Assembly: GCF_003369915.1 (NCBI RefSeq)
Contig: NC_046675.1
Coordinates: 8,928,001 to 8,992,000 of the forward strand
Reading direction: 5' to 3'
DNA from: Drosophila miranda
Taxonomy: Eukaryota > Arthropoda > Insecta > Diptera > Drosophilidae
DNA: 64,000 nucleotides
Below are positions 25,766-39,866 of the stretch, in pieces. The translations under genes and the position numbers were made by a program. Below the pieces are notes generated by a model, which ran no database searches, was not told the origin of the DNA, and saw only the letters and a list, made by a program, of their open reading frames with translations. Position 1 is the stretch's first letter. Each line of letters starts with the position of its first letter.

Positions 25766-28700
25766 ATGAAGGTAAGTGGAAGTGCCGTCGATCCTGCAGT
25801 GAAAGTTGCCTCAGATATTGGACTAATTAGTGCATGGGTCTGCCCCTCCCCCACGACAGCCATATCTCGTTTATGCAATTTCTTTGGCCAAAACAAGTTC
25901 AAGTGCAAGGCATTCTGTGGGGAAACCCGTTTTATGTTGGCCACACATCGCTGACTTTATTAGCTAAGCCAGACCTGCGTGATGGCTATCGCACTCTCTC
26001 AGCCACAGACACAAACGGAGACAGAGATGGTAGCAGCCATGAATAGATACGTTTACTACTGGTTATGTAAGCTCTGGCTAACCCAAAAATCCCAATTGAA
26101 GCATCGCTGCACTCGAAAGACCTTCTCTCCTACTCGACATTTGATCGCCAGACCAGACACTCATTCAGATGGAACCTTATGTCATATCCATCTGAAGTCG
26201 CCTTTGACCGATTGCCAAGGTAAAATATTATGCACAATTATTATGTCAGACCCGGTTGGGCTTCTATGTGTCACGGCTGCTTTCCAAAATTGTTCAGAAA
26301 TTTGAATAAGGCAGAGGAAGAAGGCAAAGAAGCACGTAAAAACAATAAACGAGTCCGAAAACTGAACCTACCGCAATTAATGTTTTGTGCTCAAATAAAT
26401 CCAAAACGTATAGATAAGGCTGTAGCCCTGTATTGAAACTATATCCAGAGTTGAGTAATATAAAATATGCCAATTGAATATGAACACACACAAAAAAAGA
26501 GACACCAAGCGACCGGGTGATATGAGAGCCGGCACAGACAATACTTTCACTCTCAGACTCTCGGACGCGGTTAAATATTGGCTACAACAATGAGCAGGCA
26601 AAAAAACCGAGTCAAAGGGAAGATGGCTAATGGCTTAAGGCCAATGTAAATATTGGCCAATGGTTCAATATGCCAACGATCTCATTCGGAATGAATTCAA
26701 TTTTCAATTCAAATTTCGCACTCGCACTCGTATTGCATTCAATTAATTGATTTTTATTCCACATCGCCGTCTGGGCCATCGGCAATTATAGTTTCCATCA
26801 TCGCTGCAGCATTGAAAACTGACTTTCGATTATTATTTTATTACATTTTTAATTGGTTTTATGTGTGCTTATGCAATTGGCGAGAAGACCGCAAACACAG
26901 AAAGAGAAGAACCATGATGGTTTTTCTTATATGTATTAATTTGTGCATTTGTATGCCAATTTCAATTATTTGGACCCTGGCTTGGCCAATCTCAATCGTA
27001 GTGTATAAGAAATCAAGCATACACCCTGTCCGCAAACTCCTATATGAATATGGAGAGTCATAATCGAGGTTGCGCCATCGGGGAAAGGCTGCAAATTTGA
27101 TTAATATTTCTTTGAGGTGGTTCCACTTAACCCATAAAAAAAAACCAATTTAAAAAGCATTTTTGACGAAATATAAATATCACTAATTGCACCTTGCTCA
27201 ATCGATTTTCTGATCCGAATTTGATCTCCTTGAAGATTGTATTTCGTGGAACTTTCAATCATAATAAAATATAGACCATATTTGTCATATATTTAAGAGA
27301 CGGCAAATTAAATAAATAATTTTTAGTGGGATTACCATTGATTTAAAAAATGTATATCCTGACTGAGATAGTGCAAAGCAATAAAAAATCAATTTTGTAG
27401 GAATGTAATATTTAATCATTGCCAATTTAACAATATTTGTCCTACAATTGGCACTAATTTCTTTTAATTTCGATCTGAATTAATTCTGAATTCATTTCTT
27501 TATTAATTTTTTGTTTAATCGAAACTTTTTGCTTTTTGCAACAGCTTAATTTTAATTCAATCAAAGCTCTCACATTTTTGAAAACTCGAAGTGTAACTTA
27601 ATTTATCCTACAATTTTCGCAATAATTTCATTCAAATTCAATCAGAGCACCCCAGTTTATTCAGTTTAAAATCTACCGCCATCAAATGGGGGGAACTTGT
27701 GTTTCAATTATAAGCCATTGACAGCTCGATGGGGCATGAAACCGATGCAAAAGCTGGCAAGTCAAAGCAGCCAAGCTGCACCACCCTGGCTCTGCCCCTG
27801 CCCCTACTCCGCTCTGGGCCCGCTCAACCGTGAACCACTAGGGGAACACCGCATGCAGAGCGAGGATTATGCATAACATACGAGTATATGCGTTGACAAA
27901 ACGTTCAACATTAAGTGGTAGATTATGATTGCACATTGCGACTGTTTCGCTGTTGGTCTGTGTGGGTGACAGTTGACAAATGAGTGCACAGATGAGGAAA
28001 TCGGGTGGATTTTTTGTGGTGAAACCGCACTGAAACTGACTAGCCACAATTCGGCAATTGAATTTTACCTCTTTCTATGGCCATTGTTTGGCCAGCACGT
28101 ACCTTTCAAATAGATCCTAACCAGATTATGCAACTAACTCTCGAACATTTCCATTTCCATGCAGGTATTCCGTGTGAGACTGCTGCTGCTGGCCGCCCTG
28201 CCTCTGGTGTGCCACGCCTATCCCGCAGCGGACAAGTCCCTCTCGCTGGAGGACGTATCCTCAGACCTGGACAACGAACAGGGCGAGAGTGTGAAGGAGT
28301 CACAGATAGCCAAGCGTTCCGGCAGCTTCGACTATGTGGCGCACCTGAAGTCGGGTCTGCTGTCCGGCATTGGCCAGGCCTCTGCCTCGATTGCCGGTGG
28401 AAGTTCTGGTGGCAGCCATGGAGGAGGTGGCGACAGCTACAAGTCCCACGAAATTGTGGTCCATGTAAGTGAATGCCAATCTTCTTCTCTGCGAAGCCAC
28501 TCTACCTTCTAGGGCTGTTTCTAGGGCAACTCCGTGGACTATGATCCCTGGTCGTTCAAGAAGTCCGTGCTGAACACCATCTTCCAGGCGGTCAAGGCCA
28601 TCACTGGCGGTGTGACTGCTCTCAAGGGTCAGCTGATCAAGGGCAGCGGGTATGCCCTGAGTGCGGGTGGCAATCTGGTGGCCGCCGGCGGCGACAAGGT

Positions 28701-31700
28701 CACGGATGTGGGCAAGTCCATCATCAACTCGGCGCACATCAACTCCCACACCTACGCCACTAGTCACTCCAGCGGCAGCAGCGGTGGCCTCTTCGCCAAG
28801 CTCAGCTCCCTGTCGGGTGCCTCTTCCGGTGGCAGCAGCGGCCACAAGTCCGCCCCATCCCCCGTGATCCATACTGATAGTAAGTATCCGATGGATGGTG
28901 TCTATTGGGCCGTGAACTCCACGGCGATTGTCATTTGGTTATGCAATGCAGTCGCCGGACTAGATGCATAACAATTAACCAGCCTAATAGGCAATGCATG
29001 CCCCATGCCCCGGTGTCCCCCCGATGCGCGATCCAAAACGGAAGAGACAACTTCCAGCTCCGATTCGGTGGCAGCTGCTCCGCTCGGCAACTCGGCAGCT
29101 CCACATCCAAAACCAAATCGGAGCGTGCATTGAACCTGGTCGGCAACTTTCGTTTTTGCAGCCAACCCGTTTGGTCTGCGTCTGCGTCCCATTTTGGCTC
29201 ACCGACTCTGACTCTGGCTTGGCATCTGACTCTGACTATGACTCTTTCTCGTTGCAGCCATCACCACGTACGAGATACCCAGTGGCCATGCCAGCTACGG
29301 ACCGCCATCAAAGCCCCCGACCTACAGCAGTGCCACGCACCAGTATCTGCCCCCAGTGGGAGGCAGCTATGGGGGCAGCGGCGGCGGTGCGCCATTCAGC
29401 GTAAGCCACTCGGCGGCCTTCGAGGCACCGTCCAGCAACTATCTGCCATCGGCCTATGGACAAGATGGTGCGTAGTCCTTTGAACAAGTCAGATAATGCT
29501 TTTTGTGGTTTCGGTCTACTGTAAATACATTCTCCTGTACATATATCATAAACCTAATAGAGGTGAAGAGTTTTAAATAATAATAGAAAAGATTGATGTG
29601 TAAATATGTTAGGTTTTAAAAATGTAAATATCGTAATTAAGAAATGTCCAAGGACTACAGAAATATCATAGAGATTAAGGTTATTACTGAAAGTGATTTG
29701 GATTTGCTTAAGAGTATACCAGTTTCTTGTTTGAAAGCAAAAACTATACGAACGCGAAAGGAGTGAAATATTTATTCATTCAACAAACTTTGTATGTATA
29801 TACCCCTATTGTATATAGTAAATCTTTAAAATCCGACTCACTCAGAACCACTTCCTATGCCCCAAAGGTTAGCTTTCTTATAGACCAACAATAGTGTATA
29901 GTATCTTTGCAATTTCCACAAAAGTATCTAAAAGATGCTGCTAACAATTTGGCAAACTCTTGACAGCCGCAACTCTTTGGCCAACACAAGGCGTTAACTT
30001 GTCTCGTCAGCCTGCAATCGCAAATCACTCAACTTCATTAACATACTAGCTCTCAGTCTGCCCCCAACCCCCAACATGCCACACCCTTTTCCCTTCCTTT
30101 CAAGCCATTTCCGCACTTGGTAAACAACGAGACGAAAGTGAAAGCATCATCATTATCGGTGGCTCATAATTCGTGAAGACGAAACAAAAGTCATACAAAC
30201 ACACATACATTGTAAATAAATACTGTAAATATTAATACTCGACATCCGAGTCGGAGTCTCCCTCTCGCTCTATAGCTCTCTTTCTCTGCTAGCTATCCAT
30301 TGAATCCATGGATGGCCAGATAGGCCCAAGAGGTTTGTTTCCACTGCGTTCCAATGACACATTTCGTAGGCTAAGTTTATTCGGTTTTTTAACACATTGC
30401 GCAAGCGAGCATCGAACAGGGAATTCATGTACATAAATATACATATATACAATAGATTTAAGTATTATTTAATAACTGATCACGTCACATCTACTGTAGC
30501 TGTCCGTTAACAAGCTGTAGTACTAAAAGCGTTTGTAGAGCTATTTATAGAGCCATTTGCAGTGGCCACATGTCGCATACTTGATATCTGTGCGCATACC
30601 CATTTAGTTAATGGCCCATTAAATGGTCTACAGAAAACCTTCAATGGATGACTATGAATATGGCAAATTATGTACTATTCCCCCCCTTGCAGAGCTCTAT
30701 AGATCGTGTGTCACATAAAGCTAACAAAAACTAAAATCGGAGTTCATCCTTGATCATCAAGAAAAATCATCATATCCCGGAGGCAGGCCGAAGAGAGTGT
30801 ACAAAAAAAAAAGAGTAAATCATGACAAGTAATATCAAAATTTGTACAGAAAATTAAATTCATCTAACACCACAAAAACATGCATAAATAAACTCATACA
30901 TACATACATAAATACACTCACATGAAAAACAATTGTAAATACAGCAAAAAACAATATTTAATTTGGTAAATCTAATGAAATCTCACTCATTGCATACACA
31001 CCTCAACTCAACCACCTGAACAACATCTACAACCACCCACAAACCACACACAAACACACACTCAATCCAACAATTTCAAAAACCCATCCCGGCAGCGGAC
31101 AGCGCCCACAGCAACGACTTCAACATCTACGGGCGCCACACGAAGCTGACGGATGACGAGGCCCGACGGGCGGCGAATCAGCTGCAGGAGATACTCAATC
31201 TGCTGCCCAACGGCAAGACGGAGTACACGGCCTCCAAGACGGTAGATCTGCCCACAGGAGGCTCGGGGCTGGAGCATGCGGAGGTCTACAACAGCTATGG
31301 ATTGCCGCTGCCCAACAACCTGGGAACCCTAGAGTCCCTCTCACACACGGAGTCGATAACGGCAGCATATGGACCGGCAGTGAAGAATCCCGCCGATGTG
31401 TACCATCAGATGGCCAAGAGGCCGAGCGGAGGACAAACTGCAGAGGAGCTGTACATTCAGAAGCATCCCAATGAGGGCTACGACTATCCGCCGCCGGCAC
31501 AGGCACAGGCTCCAGCAGTAGCCCCCCAGCCACAAGCTGTGAACGAGTATCGTGTGGAGAACTACCATGCCACCAAGAGCAACGCCCTCAAGGATCTGTC
31601 GCCCATCATAGCCGCCCTGGAGGTGGCCAAGCGGAAGGGGAATCACCACCAGAGCGGCCCCGTGAACTACGCCATCGAGAAGCAGGTGCACAAGGAGTTG

Positions 31701-31892
31701 CCCTTCAACTACCTCCCGCCGGTAGTGCAAAAGTCAAAGTACGTGTACAGTGCGCCACCGCCGGGACGTTATAGTCACAGTGGGGGCTACAAGGTGCGTC
31801 GCCATGCGCCCAAGCATCCTAAGCGCGTCTTCCGGCCGCAGGACTACGAGATACAGGATCCGCTGATGTTCAACCGCCTGCTGGAGGTGTGA
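25766..31892 (+). CDS. Unrecognised 555-aa secreted, Gly/Ser/Tyr-rich protein
   Basis: Five exons join in frame: 25766-25771 (only ATGAAG), 28165-28464, 28525-28879, 29258-29467 and 31096-31892. The protein starts with a classic signal peptide (MKVFRVRLLLLAALPL, cleavage expected after CHA). An acidic segment and a dibasic AKR at about residues 51-53 follow, suggesting a short propeptide. The body has small-residue-rich repetitive stretches (Gly-Ser runs, VTALKGQLIKGSG) and a proline/tyrosine-rich middle. A better-ordered C-terminal third begins near SNDFNIYGRHTKLTDDE, and the chain ends in a basic region. I do not recognise the family. The composition would suit an extracellular matrix, cuticle or eggshell component, which is inference. 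The tiny first exon with a 2.4-kb intron resembles the cuticle genes downstream. A further small exon in the 1.6-kb intron 4 cannot be excluded. Confidence 0.75.
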
Positions 31893-32059
31893 AGAGCAGC
31901 CCGGAGACCAAAGTGTGCTAGAACCTAGTTGTAGTCCTCTAAGTCATGTGCAGCATTTAATCCTAGATCGTTTACAGCTAACTTATTTATGTTATCCCTA
32001 TCGGAATCGTTATCGTGATTAATTATTTATTGAGCTCCCAAAAATTTCTTGGCTAGCCA

Positions 32060-32065
32060 AATAAA
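32060..32065 (+). terminator. Poly(A) signal AATAAA for the 555-aa secreted-protein gene
   Basis: AATAAA lies about 170 bases after the stop at 31892. From here to 33409 I see no gene; the end of that stretch is the 3' UTR of the cuticle gene on the other strand. Confidence 0.6.
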
Positions 32066-33409
32066 AGAGAGTCCCAAAGCACAGCATGAATCAGACACCG
32101 AGCACCATTCCCCCATTTATCTTCGCTCTTCCTGTATTTCCTTTCTGTTTGCACTGCTTGCTCGCACCCACACACCCACTTTTCCCATAGAGCACGTCTA
32201 CACCGCCTGCAACCACCCATCAAATCAGCAGGATATCCTTCTCACCTCTTACCGCTCTCTTTACAGTCTATCATCAGTAGTCGCCACGTAGCCACGTAGC
32301 CCCGTAGCGGACCAGGACCGAGCTGTAGCTGTGGACCATGCCCATTCTGTTTTTACAGCACTCTCCGCCTTCATGTATCCTAGCGTTAGTCAAACCGTTC
32401 CTGCCCTTCCGCCACCACCATAACTCCCCCGATACCCTCTCATTCTAAATACATTTCCCGATCCGATGAACCCACTAGAACCTTTTGCGGGTGCCAACCA
32501 ACAGTGCAGCAAGCACTAATTGAATTGACTTAACCCCATCTTACGTTTAAGTATTTAAATTAAATAAATCGTTGATTACAAATGTTTCGATTATTTTCTT
32601 TTCTGAAGTGGAAATCGAGGAGAAGCTCGAGCTGTTTATAATTAGAAACTCATTGTTTATATTTTTAACGAAAAGAAAGAATTCTTCATTGCCTCCAATG
32701 TGGACTTATAACATGGTCTGCCTAAAAGTATGCCACAATATTTTCAAAACGAAAATTAAATTCGTGTAGTATATTTTGGATACAGAAAAACCATTACATA
32801 ACCAAGGAAATTTAAAGTTTTAGCTTTAAAACAAGACTAATTTTTGGGAGGAAAAATCATTTTAGAAATCTTGTATGCATCTAGTATACAAATTATGTGA
32901 ACTGCTCAACATGGAATAATCGGAGATTCCTAAAGTTTTGAAAGATATAACAGCGAAGGAGATTAAAGAGCTGCGTAAAGATCACAGCTTATCTGCACCA
33001 TGGTTTTAAGCAATTTTCTATTCAGTTCGAGATAGAACGTGGTGCCACAGAGGACTAGCACCGTTCAGAAATACCGAATCAGACTAATAATCGTACTCCA
33101 AGTCCACAAAATAAGACTGTGTCTGAATTGTGTTAATTTCTACCATTCGATATCCCAGCTAACAATCTTGTTCAAGCAAGCAATGCCGAAAGAATTACAA
33201 TCATCATCTATTGCATCTTAAAGAGTTCCCATCCTCAATAAAACTCAATCACCTCGATTATCAATAATGGATTTAATTATCGCTTAGAAAATCTCAGGGG
33301 CAGAGTGCACCTGTGCGGATAGGACCTAAAAGCAAGGAATCTCTGTGTTGAAGAGGAGGACTGGTAGGCAGCGGATGTCCCGTGACTGCCATGACAACCA
33401 ATTTTTTGC

Positions 33410-36400
33410 TCAGTAGTAGCCGAAGGAGATATCGTGCAGGGGCTGGGCACTTCCTTGGGGCAGGGCGTAGTCGCGGGCCAGCTGATCCAGAAGACTGCTG
33501 CCGCCTCCACCACTGCGAGGCTGGGACTGCTGCTGTGGCTGATAGCTGGACTGCTGCTGGGGCTGATAGCTGGACTGCTGCTGCACGGGACGGGCAACGG
33601 GCGCCTGAGAGGGACCAAAACCGACGGGCTCCAGAAGCGGACGTCCACCGGAAGCAGGTGCCAGGAAGCCCTGGGCACGAGCACTGCTTGGAGAAGGAGA
33701 GGCAGGAGGCAGGGCATAGACGGGGCGGGAAATCCGGACATTAGAGGGTCCATCGCCGAAGCTCTGGGACTGGGAATAGTCGGGCTCGGGACCGGGACGG
33801 GCGGGTCGCTGCAGCGGGGAGTACAGTACATCGGTGGTGCGCTGGGCTCCCGGCACTTGGAGCCGTGGTGGCGCTGGACCCACAGACGTGTGGTGTTGCT
33901 GTGGCTGAGGAGCATACTGGACGCGACGCGGCGGCTGGGGCTGAGGCTCCACTTCCTCCTCCTCGTATTGGACATACTGCGGCTGCGGCTGCGGTTGAGG
34001 GCGTGGTTGTGGGCGTGGCTGAGGACGCTGCTGCTGAACACGCTGCGGGGGAAACAAATTAATTAGAAGAGAAAGTGGCTGAAAAGATATTCTTAGCGTA
34101 CGTATGGCCTCTGTGGACGCTGGACAGGCTCATCCGCATAGTCGGGCTCCTCCTTGGCCGTCTCATCGACCAGAGTGGGTGGCGCCACAGTGATGCCCTC
34201 GCCTGAGGGCTGGAAACCGTACTTGTTGGCTCCATACTCCACCACTCGCACCTTGCCCGTCTCGTCGACATATCCGTACTTGCCCTTCACCTCGCCGGTG
34301 GCCAGCTTCGTCTCAATCTTGAAGGAGCCATCGGCTCCCTCATATCCGTACGTGTAGGAGCCATCTTCGTTGTGCCTGAGGAGGAGTGGGAGAATCGAGT
34401 GATTACTGGGGAAGATCATCTCCGGACTACGGCTGACGACTCACTTGTTGATCTGCTTGAGGATGGGCACTGGCGTGGGTCTTGGCACTTCGGCCTGGTT
34501 AGAAGGACGCAGGCGGACTGGGGAAGTTCGTGGCGTGTTCTCCTGGTAGTCCTGATAGTCCTGGGCGCCCACCAGCCCCGCGCCAATCAGACAGCCGACA
34601 AAGAGCAAACGTTGCAGCTACAAGGAAACGAAGCAAATAGTCTGGTGAAATGGTAACCGGTTCGCTAATTGCCACCCGTTCAGTCCATCCGCCCCAATCC
34701 TCCAGTTCCGCCTCTTCCTGGAACAGCGGAACACCTTGACAGTGCTGACGGCAAAGAATGCCAGACGGCGACGATGTCTACAAAAGTCTTAAGTCAGGCT
34801 GCCTTTCACTTTTGTTGCCGGCCAATGACACCCTCAATGCCAAGCAGAAACCGATAGCCCCCTCCGCACACACACACCACACACCACACACCATACACAG
34901 ATATACCCGTTTATGTGAGTTGCATAAAGTCACAGCCAGAGCCCAGGCCCAGACCCAGAGGGAGAGTGACACGCGATATGGGCAGGTTTTAATTGAATAC
35001 CCAACAAACAGTGGCAGTGGCAACATAATCCATGGAGAAATGCTACCGAAGATGGAAGACGAAACGGAAGAGGAATGCCAATTTTCGTGGGGCAGCCCCC
35101 TGACTCCCACACACACAGCAGCCAGCTGTGTGGTGTTGGGTAATCCAGAGGCAGTGGCAGATTCGGAGGACAACAAAGAGGCAGGCACAGAAATTATGTG
35201 ATGCTGCGCCAAAGTTCCCACACTTGCCAAACGCCAGGGAAATGTGTTGCAAGTATGTTCGAGTGATGCAGCCAGGGCAGGCAAATGCCAATGAAATTGC
35301 CCAGACGACAGGTAATGGTAGATGGGAGATGGACGGGCACTAAGCCAGAGAGAGCCTGCAACCTATACAATAGAGATAAAGCTGCAGCTTATTCCGGCCT
35401 GAAACTAGAGCCAATCCCACTTCAGATGGTTTAGCTCCCTGTCCTGTAGAAGGACGACAACTCAAAGTCCTTCCATGTTTGCTGCTGGCAACAGTTTGGC
35501 CAACAGCAAACAAACCTCGATGCCAAGAATCGAGCTGAGGTGCTTTTGCCTCTTATGTACTCCCGTTTGGCATTTCGGACTTTAGCTGTTTTTTGCTCGA
35601 CCATTCCGCATGCCAAAACCTTTCACTATCCACAGAGCTGCACCACATGCTGCAGCCTTGGCTTGCAAACGGACAGCCAGACGAAAAGATAGACGGATAG
35701 ACAGACAGACAGAGTCAGAGCTGTTGGCTTGTTGGCATGGAGTCGTAGTCGGCGTCGGACACAATCACATGGGGACGGGGACCCAGTGCACTAGTGCACC
35801 AGAGGCACAGAAACAGAAACCAACTGACCAAAAACTTGACTACCGCGTGTGAACCAGAGCCAGAGTGGATTCCAGCGATTGCCTTTGATATTTTCGCGCT
35901 CGAGCAGAGGGGCAAATGAAGGGGCAATGGGCATCGCATTGCATCGCGTTACAGTCTACGCCGACCAAGCTTGTTAGTGTAACTTTTCGCTGATTGAAGT
36001 TCCTGCAACTATTTGCCCTGCTCTTTTTTTTTTTTTTTTGTTGTTGTGCTCTTTTCCCAAGAATCTGCCAAACGAGCTGTGTTCGTCCATAAATTATGTC
36101 AAAATCCAGTTACCAAATTGGGTGCCATAGACAAGAGAGCTTGGAAAATGTCGCTGGCTGGCTGGCTGCTCGACAATTGCGATCGGGGGGCTGGGAGCAA
36201 ATTAACGGTTCACTCGATTTGCATAGCAAATTATGCGATATTTGCACAACACTCGCCGCAATCCAATGACGTAATCCTCCAGAGCTCGAGCTGTAGCTGG
36301 AGTCGTTGCACCAACAACAGCAGCAGCAGCACCTGATTGCCCACTGTCTACAGTGCCACGCATTCAGCACCAAGCACCAAGCACCATTTAGCACCAAGAG

Positions 36401-36518
36401 CCAGGCTCCATCGTGTGACCTTTGCTATTATGAGTGCTTTATGTGTAACCAACCACCCCACCCACACATCCAGTCATCCACAGACCCACATCCACCCACT
36501 CACACATACCACTTTCAT
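33410..36518 (-). CDS. Cpr97Ea: Cuticle protein with Rebers-Riddiford chitin-binding domain, Gln/Pro-rich tail
   Basis: Four exons join to 362 residues: 36510-36518 (ATGAAAGTG), 34445-34617, 34102-34375 and 33410-34042. Splitting the signal peptide (MKV|LQRLLFVGCLIGAGLVGA) across a tiny first exon is typical of insect cuticle genes. The chitin-binding domain spans about residues 60-130 and includes DGSYTYGYEGADGSFKIET and EYGANKYGFQPSG. The long tail is low in complexity, rich in Gln, Pro and Arg, and ends HDISFGYY. Such proteins are secreted by epidermis and bind chitin in the exoskeleton. Intron 1 is 1.9 kb. The transcript probably starts near 36799, giving a 5' UTR of about 280 bases. The symbol is by position (97E), by pairing with the next cuticle gene, and by length close to the remembered D. 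melanogaster protein. The alternative is that the Ea and Eb labels are swapped. Confidence 0.85.
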
Positions 36519-36795
36519 GTTGTCTGCCGAAGTTGTATCCGTTGGTTGGAACTATCTCGAATCGATTAAAAACTTTTGTGAATGCAATCTGAGAAGGCCT
36601 TCGCGGGGCAACACCCAACAATTCGTTGATATCCAAATCCAAGACAACAAAGCACTTTCAATTCCTCTAATAAACCGGGTAGCGGTACTGGAGCGGTACT
36701 GGAGTAATCTCGAGCGATTCCGTGGAGCGTTGTCTTGGGAGCTGAACTGAGAGATCGCGTTGAGGCTGGAATTGACTGGAGACCGACGACCGACC

Positions 36796-36833
36796 GACTG
36801 AGCCGCCCAGGTTGTTGTATTTCGCTTTATATA
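36796..36833 (-). promoter_or_regulatory. TATA plus initiator core promoter of Cpr97Ea
   Basis: On the minus strand TATATAAAG (36825-36833) is followed by TCAGTC (36796-36801) at the spacing typical of fly core promoters, which places the transcription start near 36799. The 83-codon open frame just downstream on this strand lacks an ATG and is read here as 5' UTR. Confidence 0.7.
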
Positions 36834-39727
36834 CCGCTGGAAGAAAACCTTTTATTTCTCCAATACCAACGGCTAACGGACCAAACACCGACACCACCAC
36901 CAGCAACAGCAACACCACAAAACTTCACCAACAAGTCAGCGGCGCCAGCGCAAAAGGACAGAGAGCAATCAAGAGCGGGAGAGCTGGAGAGTGGAGAGCG
37001 GTGAGAGCTTGGACAGCTTCTCTGAGAGAGCTTCTATCTGTGCTTTTGCAAGCTTTTCCTTGGACATTGGATTAATGTAGAAATGGAAACTTTAAAGAAC
37101 AGAAGCTGGACTTAAAGATTATGGAACTCCCTTCCCTTACTTCTCATGACGAACCAACCCTGCTAGAAACCAACCCCATTCTGAGCATTTTTACCCACAG
37201 CTTGCCGAAATAATTTCAAGTTTTCTTCCTAAACTAATAACAAAACTCGTCTAAATTGAATTACTACTTGTTATCATTAAAAAGCAGGCAGAAGTTTAAT
37301 AAATTTAACAAATTACACTCAAATATCCAGGCAATACTTGTCAGCCATCCGAAAAACTCTAGTTCGGGGCCATGGCAACAGGCAATAGGGCCGTGGCTGG
37401 GCCCGACCCTTGCGATGGACATAGACAATTAATCACAAAAATACTGGGCCCATAAATTGTGAAAAATGAATCAATGTGAAGCACAGACAGGCAACGTGGC
37501 GAATGAATGAAAAAGCCGACAAAGTGAAGTGAAATGAAGTGTTGCGAATTTGACGCCAAATGCCAATCCTCCCAGGGCAGAAGCCATTGCCCAATTGGGT
37601 GGCCTCCCTGTGGGATCTGGAGGTCACTTGGATGGCATTTCAAAAGCAGCCACAGAAGTCATCAATCAGTGGTTATTTTCCTATGGGCACACCGTGCGTA
37701 TGCGTAATGTCAGCAATTGTCGTTTAATGAAAGAAACAACGACAACCCCTGCAACATTCTGCATCCATTTGGAGTGGCCTTGCCGTCGTCATTCCGTTGG
37801 AATTAATGACTGAGCAAGTCGCACCACACACACTGTGGCAGACCCTCGTTCCGTTATTGCAAGTCGATAGTTCAGCGAGAAACAAAACTGGTTACTGAAC
37901 TGCACCACATACTACCAGACCAGGAAACCGCCGGGCCCATGTCTGTCGCCCCGGCTCCCACTGCTGCTGCCTCTCCAACTATCTATCTGGGTTTCAAGTG
38001 CCGCCGCCCATGACGCAGGGCAGTGTCAGTGCCAGTCCCAGTACCAGTACCAGTCTTCAAGTGCGTAAGATCTATATTCTGTGTGTTTGCTTTGTTACGA
38101 ATATCATGTTAAAGACAAGTTTCTGGTCAGGTTTTTCCCATGGATTGAATGGGAGAGATAAAGATAGAGAGGGGGAGAGAGGAGGCAATTGGGCGTGCAC
38201 CTGAACTTGTGCGGCTGCGTAGAGGCTCGCTCAAGGCCGATGGAGGTCGCAAAATATAGTGGTACTTGGTGATAAAATATTCCATGAACTTACTCTTGAG
38301 AGTTATTTGCTAAAGAACTTCGTTTATGAAGAGTGAGTTTAAAGAAGAGAAGCAATACTTTTCTTTAGTATTTAATGAAGCAACCCTTCAGCAAATAAAT
38401 TCAACTCTTCACGGAACTCCCGGAAAAAACACATTAAATCTACTCAAATTTCCATATTTATTGCCCTGAAAACCATCTTCAACGAAGCATATAAAGTAGT
38501 CCCAGCTTACACAGCAGTGATAGAAGCAGAACTGAAGCAAAGAGGACTGCGCAGAAGAGAAGCAAACAGGAGTCCACTTAATTCAGCTACCATATACCCA
38601 TCCATTTTACCATTTCCAACAAAATAACGCCCTACTTAAGGCTGTACAATGAGTATGTCTTCCACTTGTACAAGTATTTCACGAGCTCCAGCAAAACGTG
38701 GACAGCAATGGCAGCAGCTGTTCAGAAGTCAGAAATAACAAAGCTCACAAATTTAAAGGAAATTCTTTGGTCATGACAACGAGAGCAGAGCGCAGACCAG
38801 CGCTCAGACAAGTTTCAAAGCTACGCAAAATAAAACAAAACAAAAAAAAACCTTCATTTTGCTCTGCAAAATTATATAAATACTGCAAAAAATATACAAA
38901 TATTTGCTTTGTGTGTGTTATAATAGGTGCAGTCTGGAGTTGATTCTGCGCTGGGACTGGCAGCAAAACGTTTTACATTTTTGATTTGCCAAAGAGTTAC
39001 AGTGGAATGGAAATTAAATTCAAATTTAATTCGTTTAACTGAAGAGTTTGTATTCTAGAGCCAAAACAGCAAACAAAATAATGGAAAATATCCAATTAAA
39101 TTAATATCTCTTGCAAGCCAATATTATTAAGTAGCGTAATCTATTAGGCTTGTACTTATGATCTTTGATGCTATTACCATTTCAAGATTTCAAAGATTGA
39201 TTGGAATACACGGAAACCAAATGAACCTCTATTAACTCAATTTCTTCCCAATTATCTGTGAACTTTAAACCACTGTAGGTACACGCCCCTGCACACCCAA
39301 AAGGCATGGCACCACCATGTGGCACCACCAAGCACCACAGAGTAGCAGCTTGGGGCAGCATTCAGCTGGTCAGGCCATTGGCGGCAGTGCATTTGAAAGT
39401 GGTTTTGGCCAGCACATTGCATAAGTGCACTAAATTCCAGTCGGAGGTCCAATCCACTTTGGTTTTCTATCCGAAACGGCAAAAAGTTTTTACCCGATCA
39501 TTCTGTGTTGACGTAATGGCTTAACGATTATTGGCCGATGGCCGATGGTCGATGGTCGGGTTAGCTTTTTGCTTTGCCTTTGTCTTCGTTTCGGGGCGGC
39601 CTAATTGAAGCGGAACCTGGTACTAGTTTGCTTAATTGAGTGCCAAATGAGATACTTTGAATGATCGTACTTCTTCAACGCTTCGGCTCTCGAAAGTCAG
39701 TTTATTACACATTTACAAGAACATACA
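36834..39727. other. Intergenic stretch between the two cuticle genes
   Basis: No supported gene. A TATAAAG near 38493 followed by a 29-codon ORF at 38649 and an AATAAA near 38829 is noted under findings as a weak candidate. Confidence 0.5.
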
Positions 39728-39733
39728 TTTATT
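39728..39733 (-). terminator. Poly(A) signal of Cpr97Eb (minus strand AATAAA)
   Basis: TTTATT on the + strand reads AATAAA on the minus strand, about 135 bases after the Cpr97Eb stop. Confidence 0.5.
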
Positions 39734-39866
39734 TAGTATATTTTAGTAGTAACCGATGTGTGGGATATTCGGAGTGACTGATTTTTTTGGCAGTATGAAA
39801 AGTTGACATGGTCCTCGGACACTTCAGTCGCTATCTCTCTGATGCTGTCCTGATCCCCCGATCCGT

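Noticed and set aside
34758-35284. 147- and 168-codon frames inside the Cpr97Ea intron
   Set aside because: Opposed overlapping frames with alternative starts, in intron DNA with CA-rich simple sequence.
36667-36918. 83-codon minus-strand frame with a signal-like leucine-rich start
   Set aside because: Its first codon is GTG and no ATG follows. The hydrophobic start comes from a CAG/CAC run upstream of a TATA box, and the rest is the Cpr97Ea 5' UTR.
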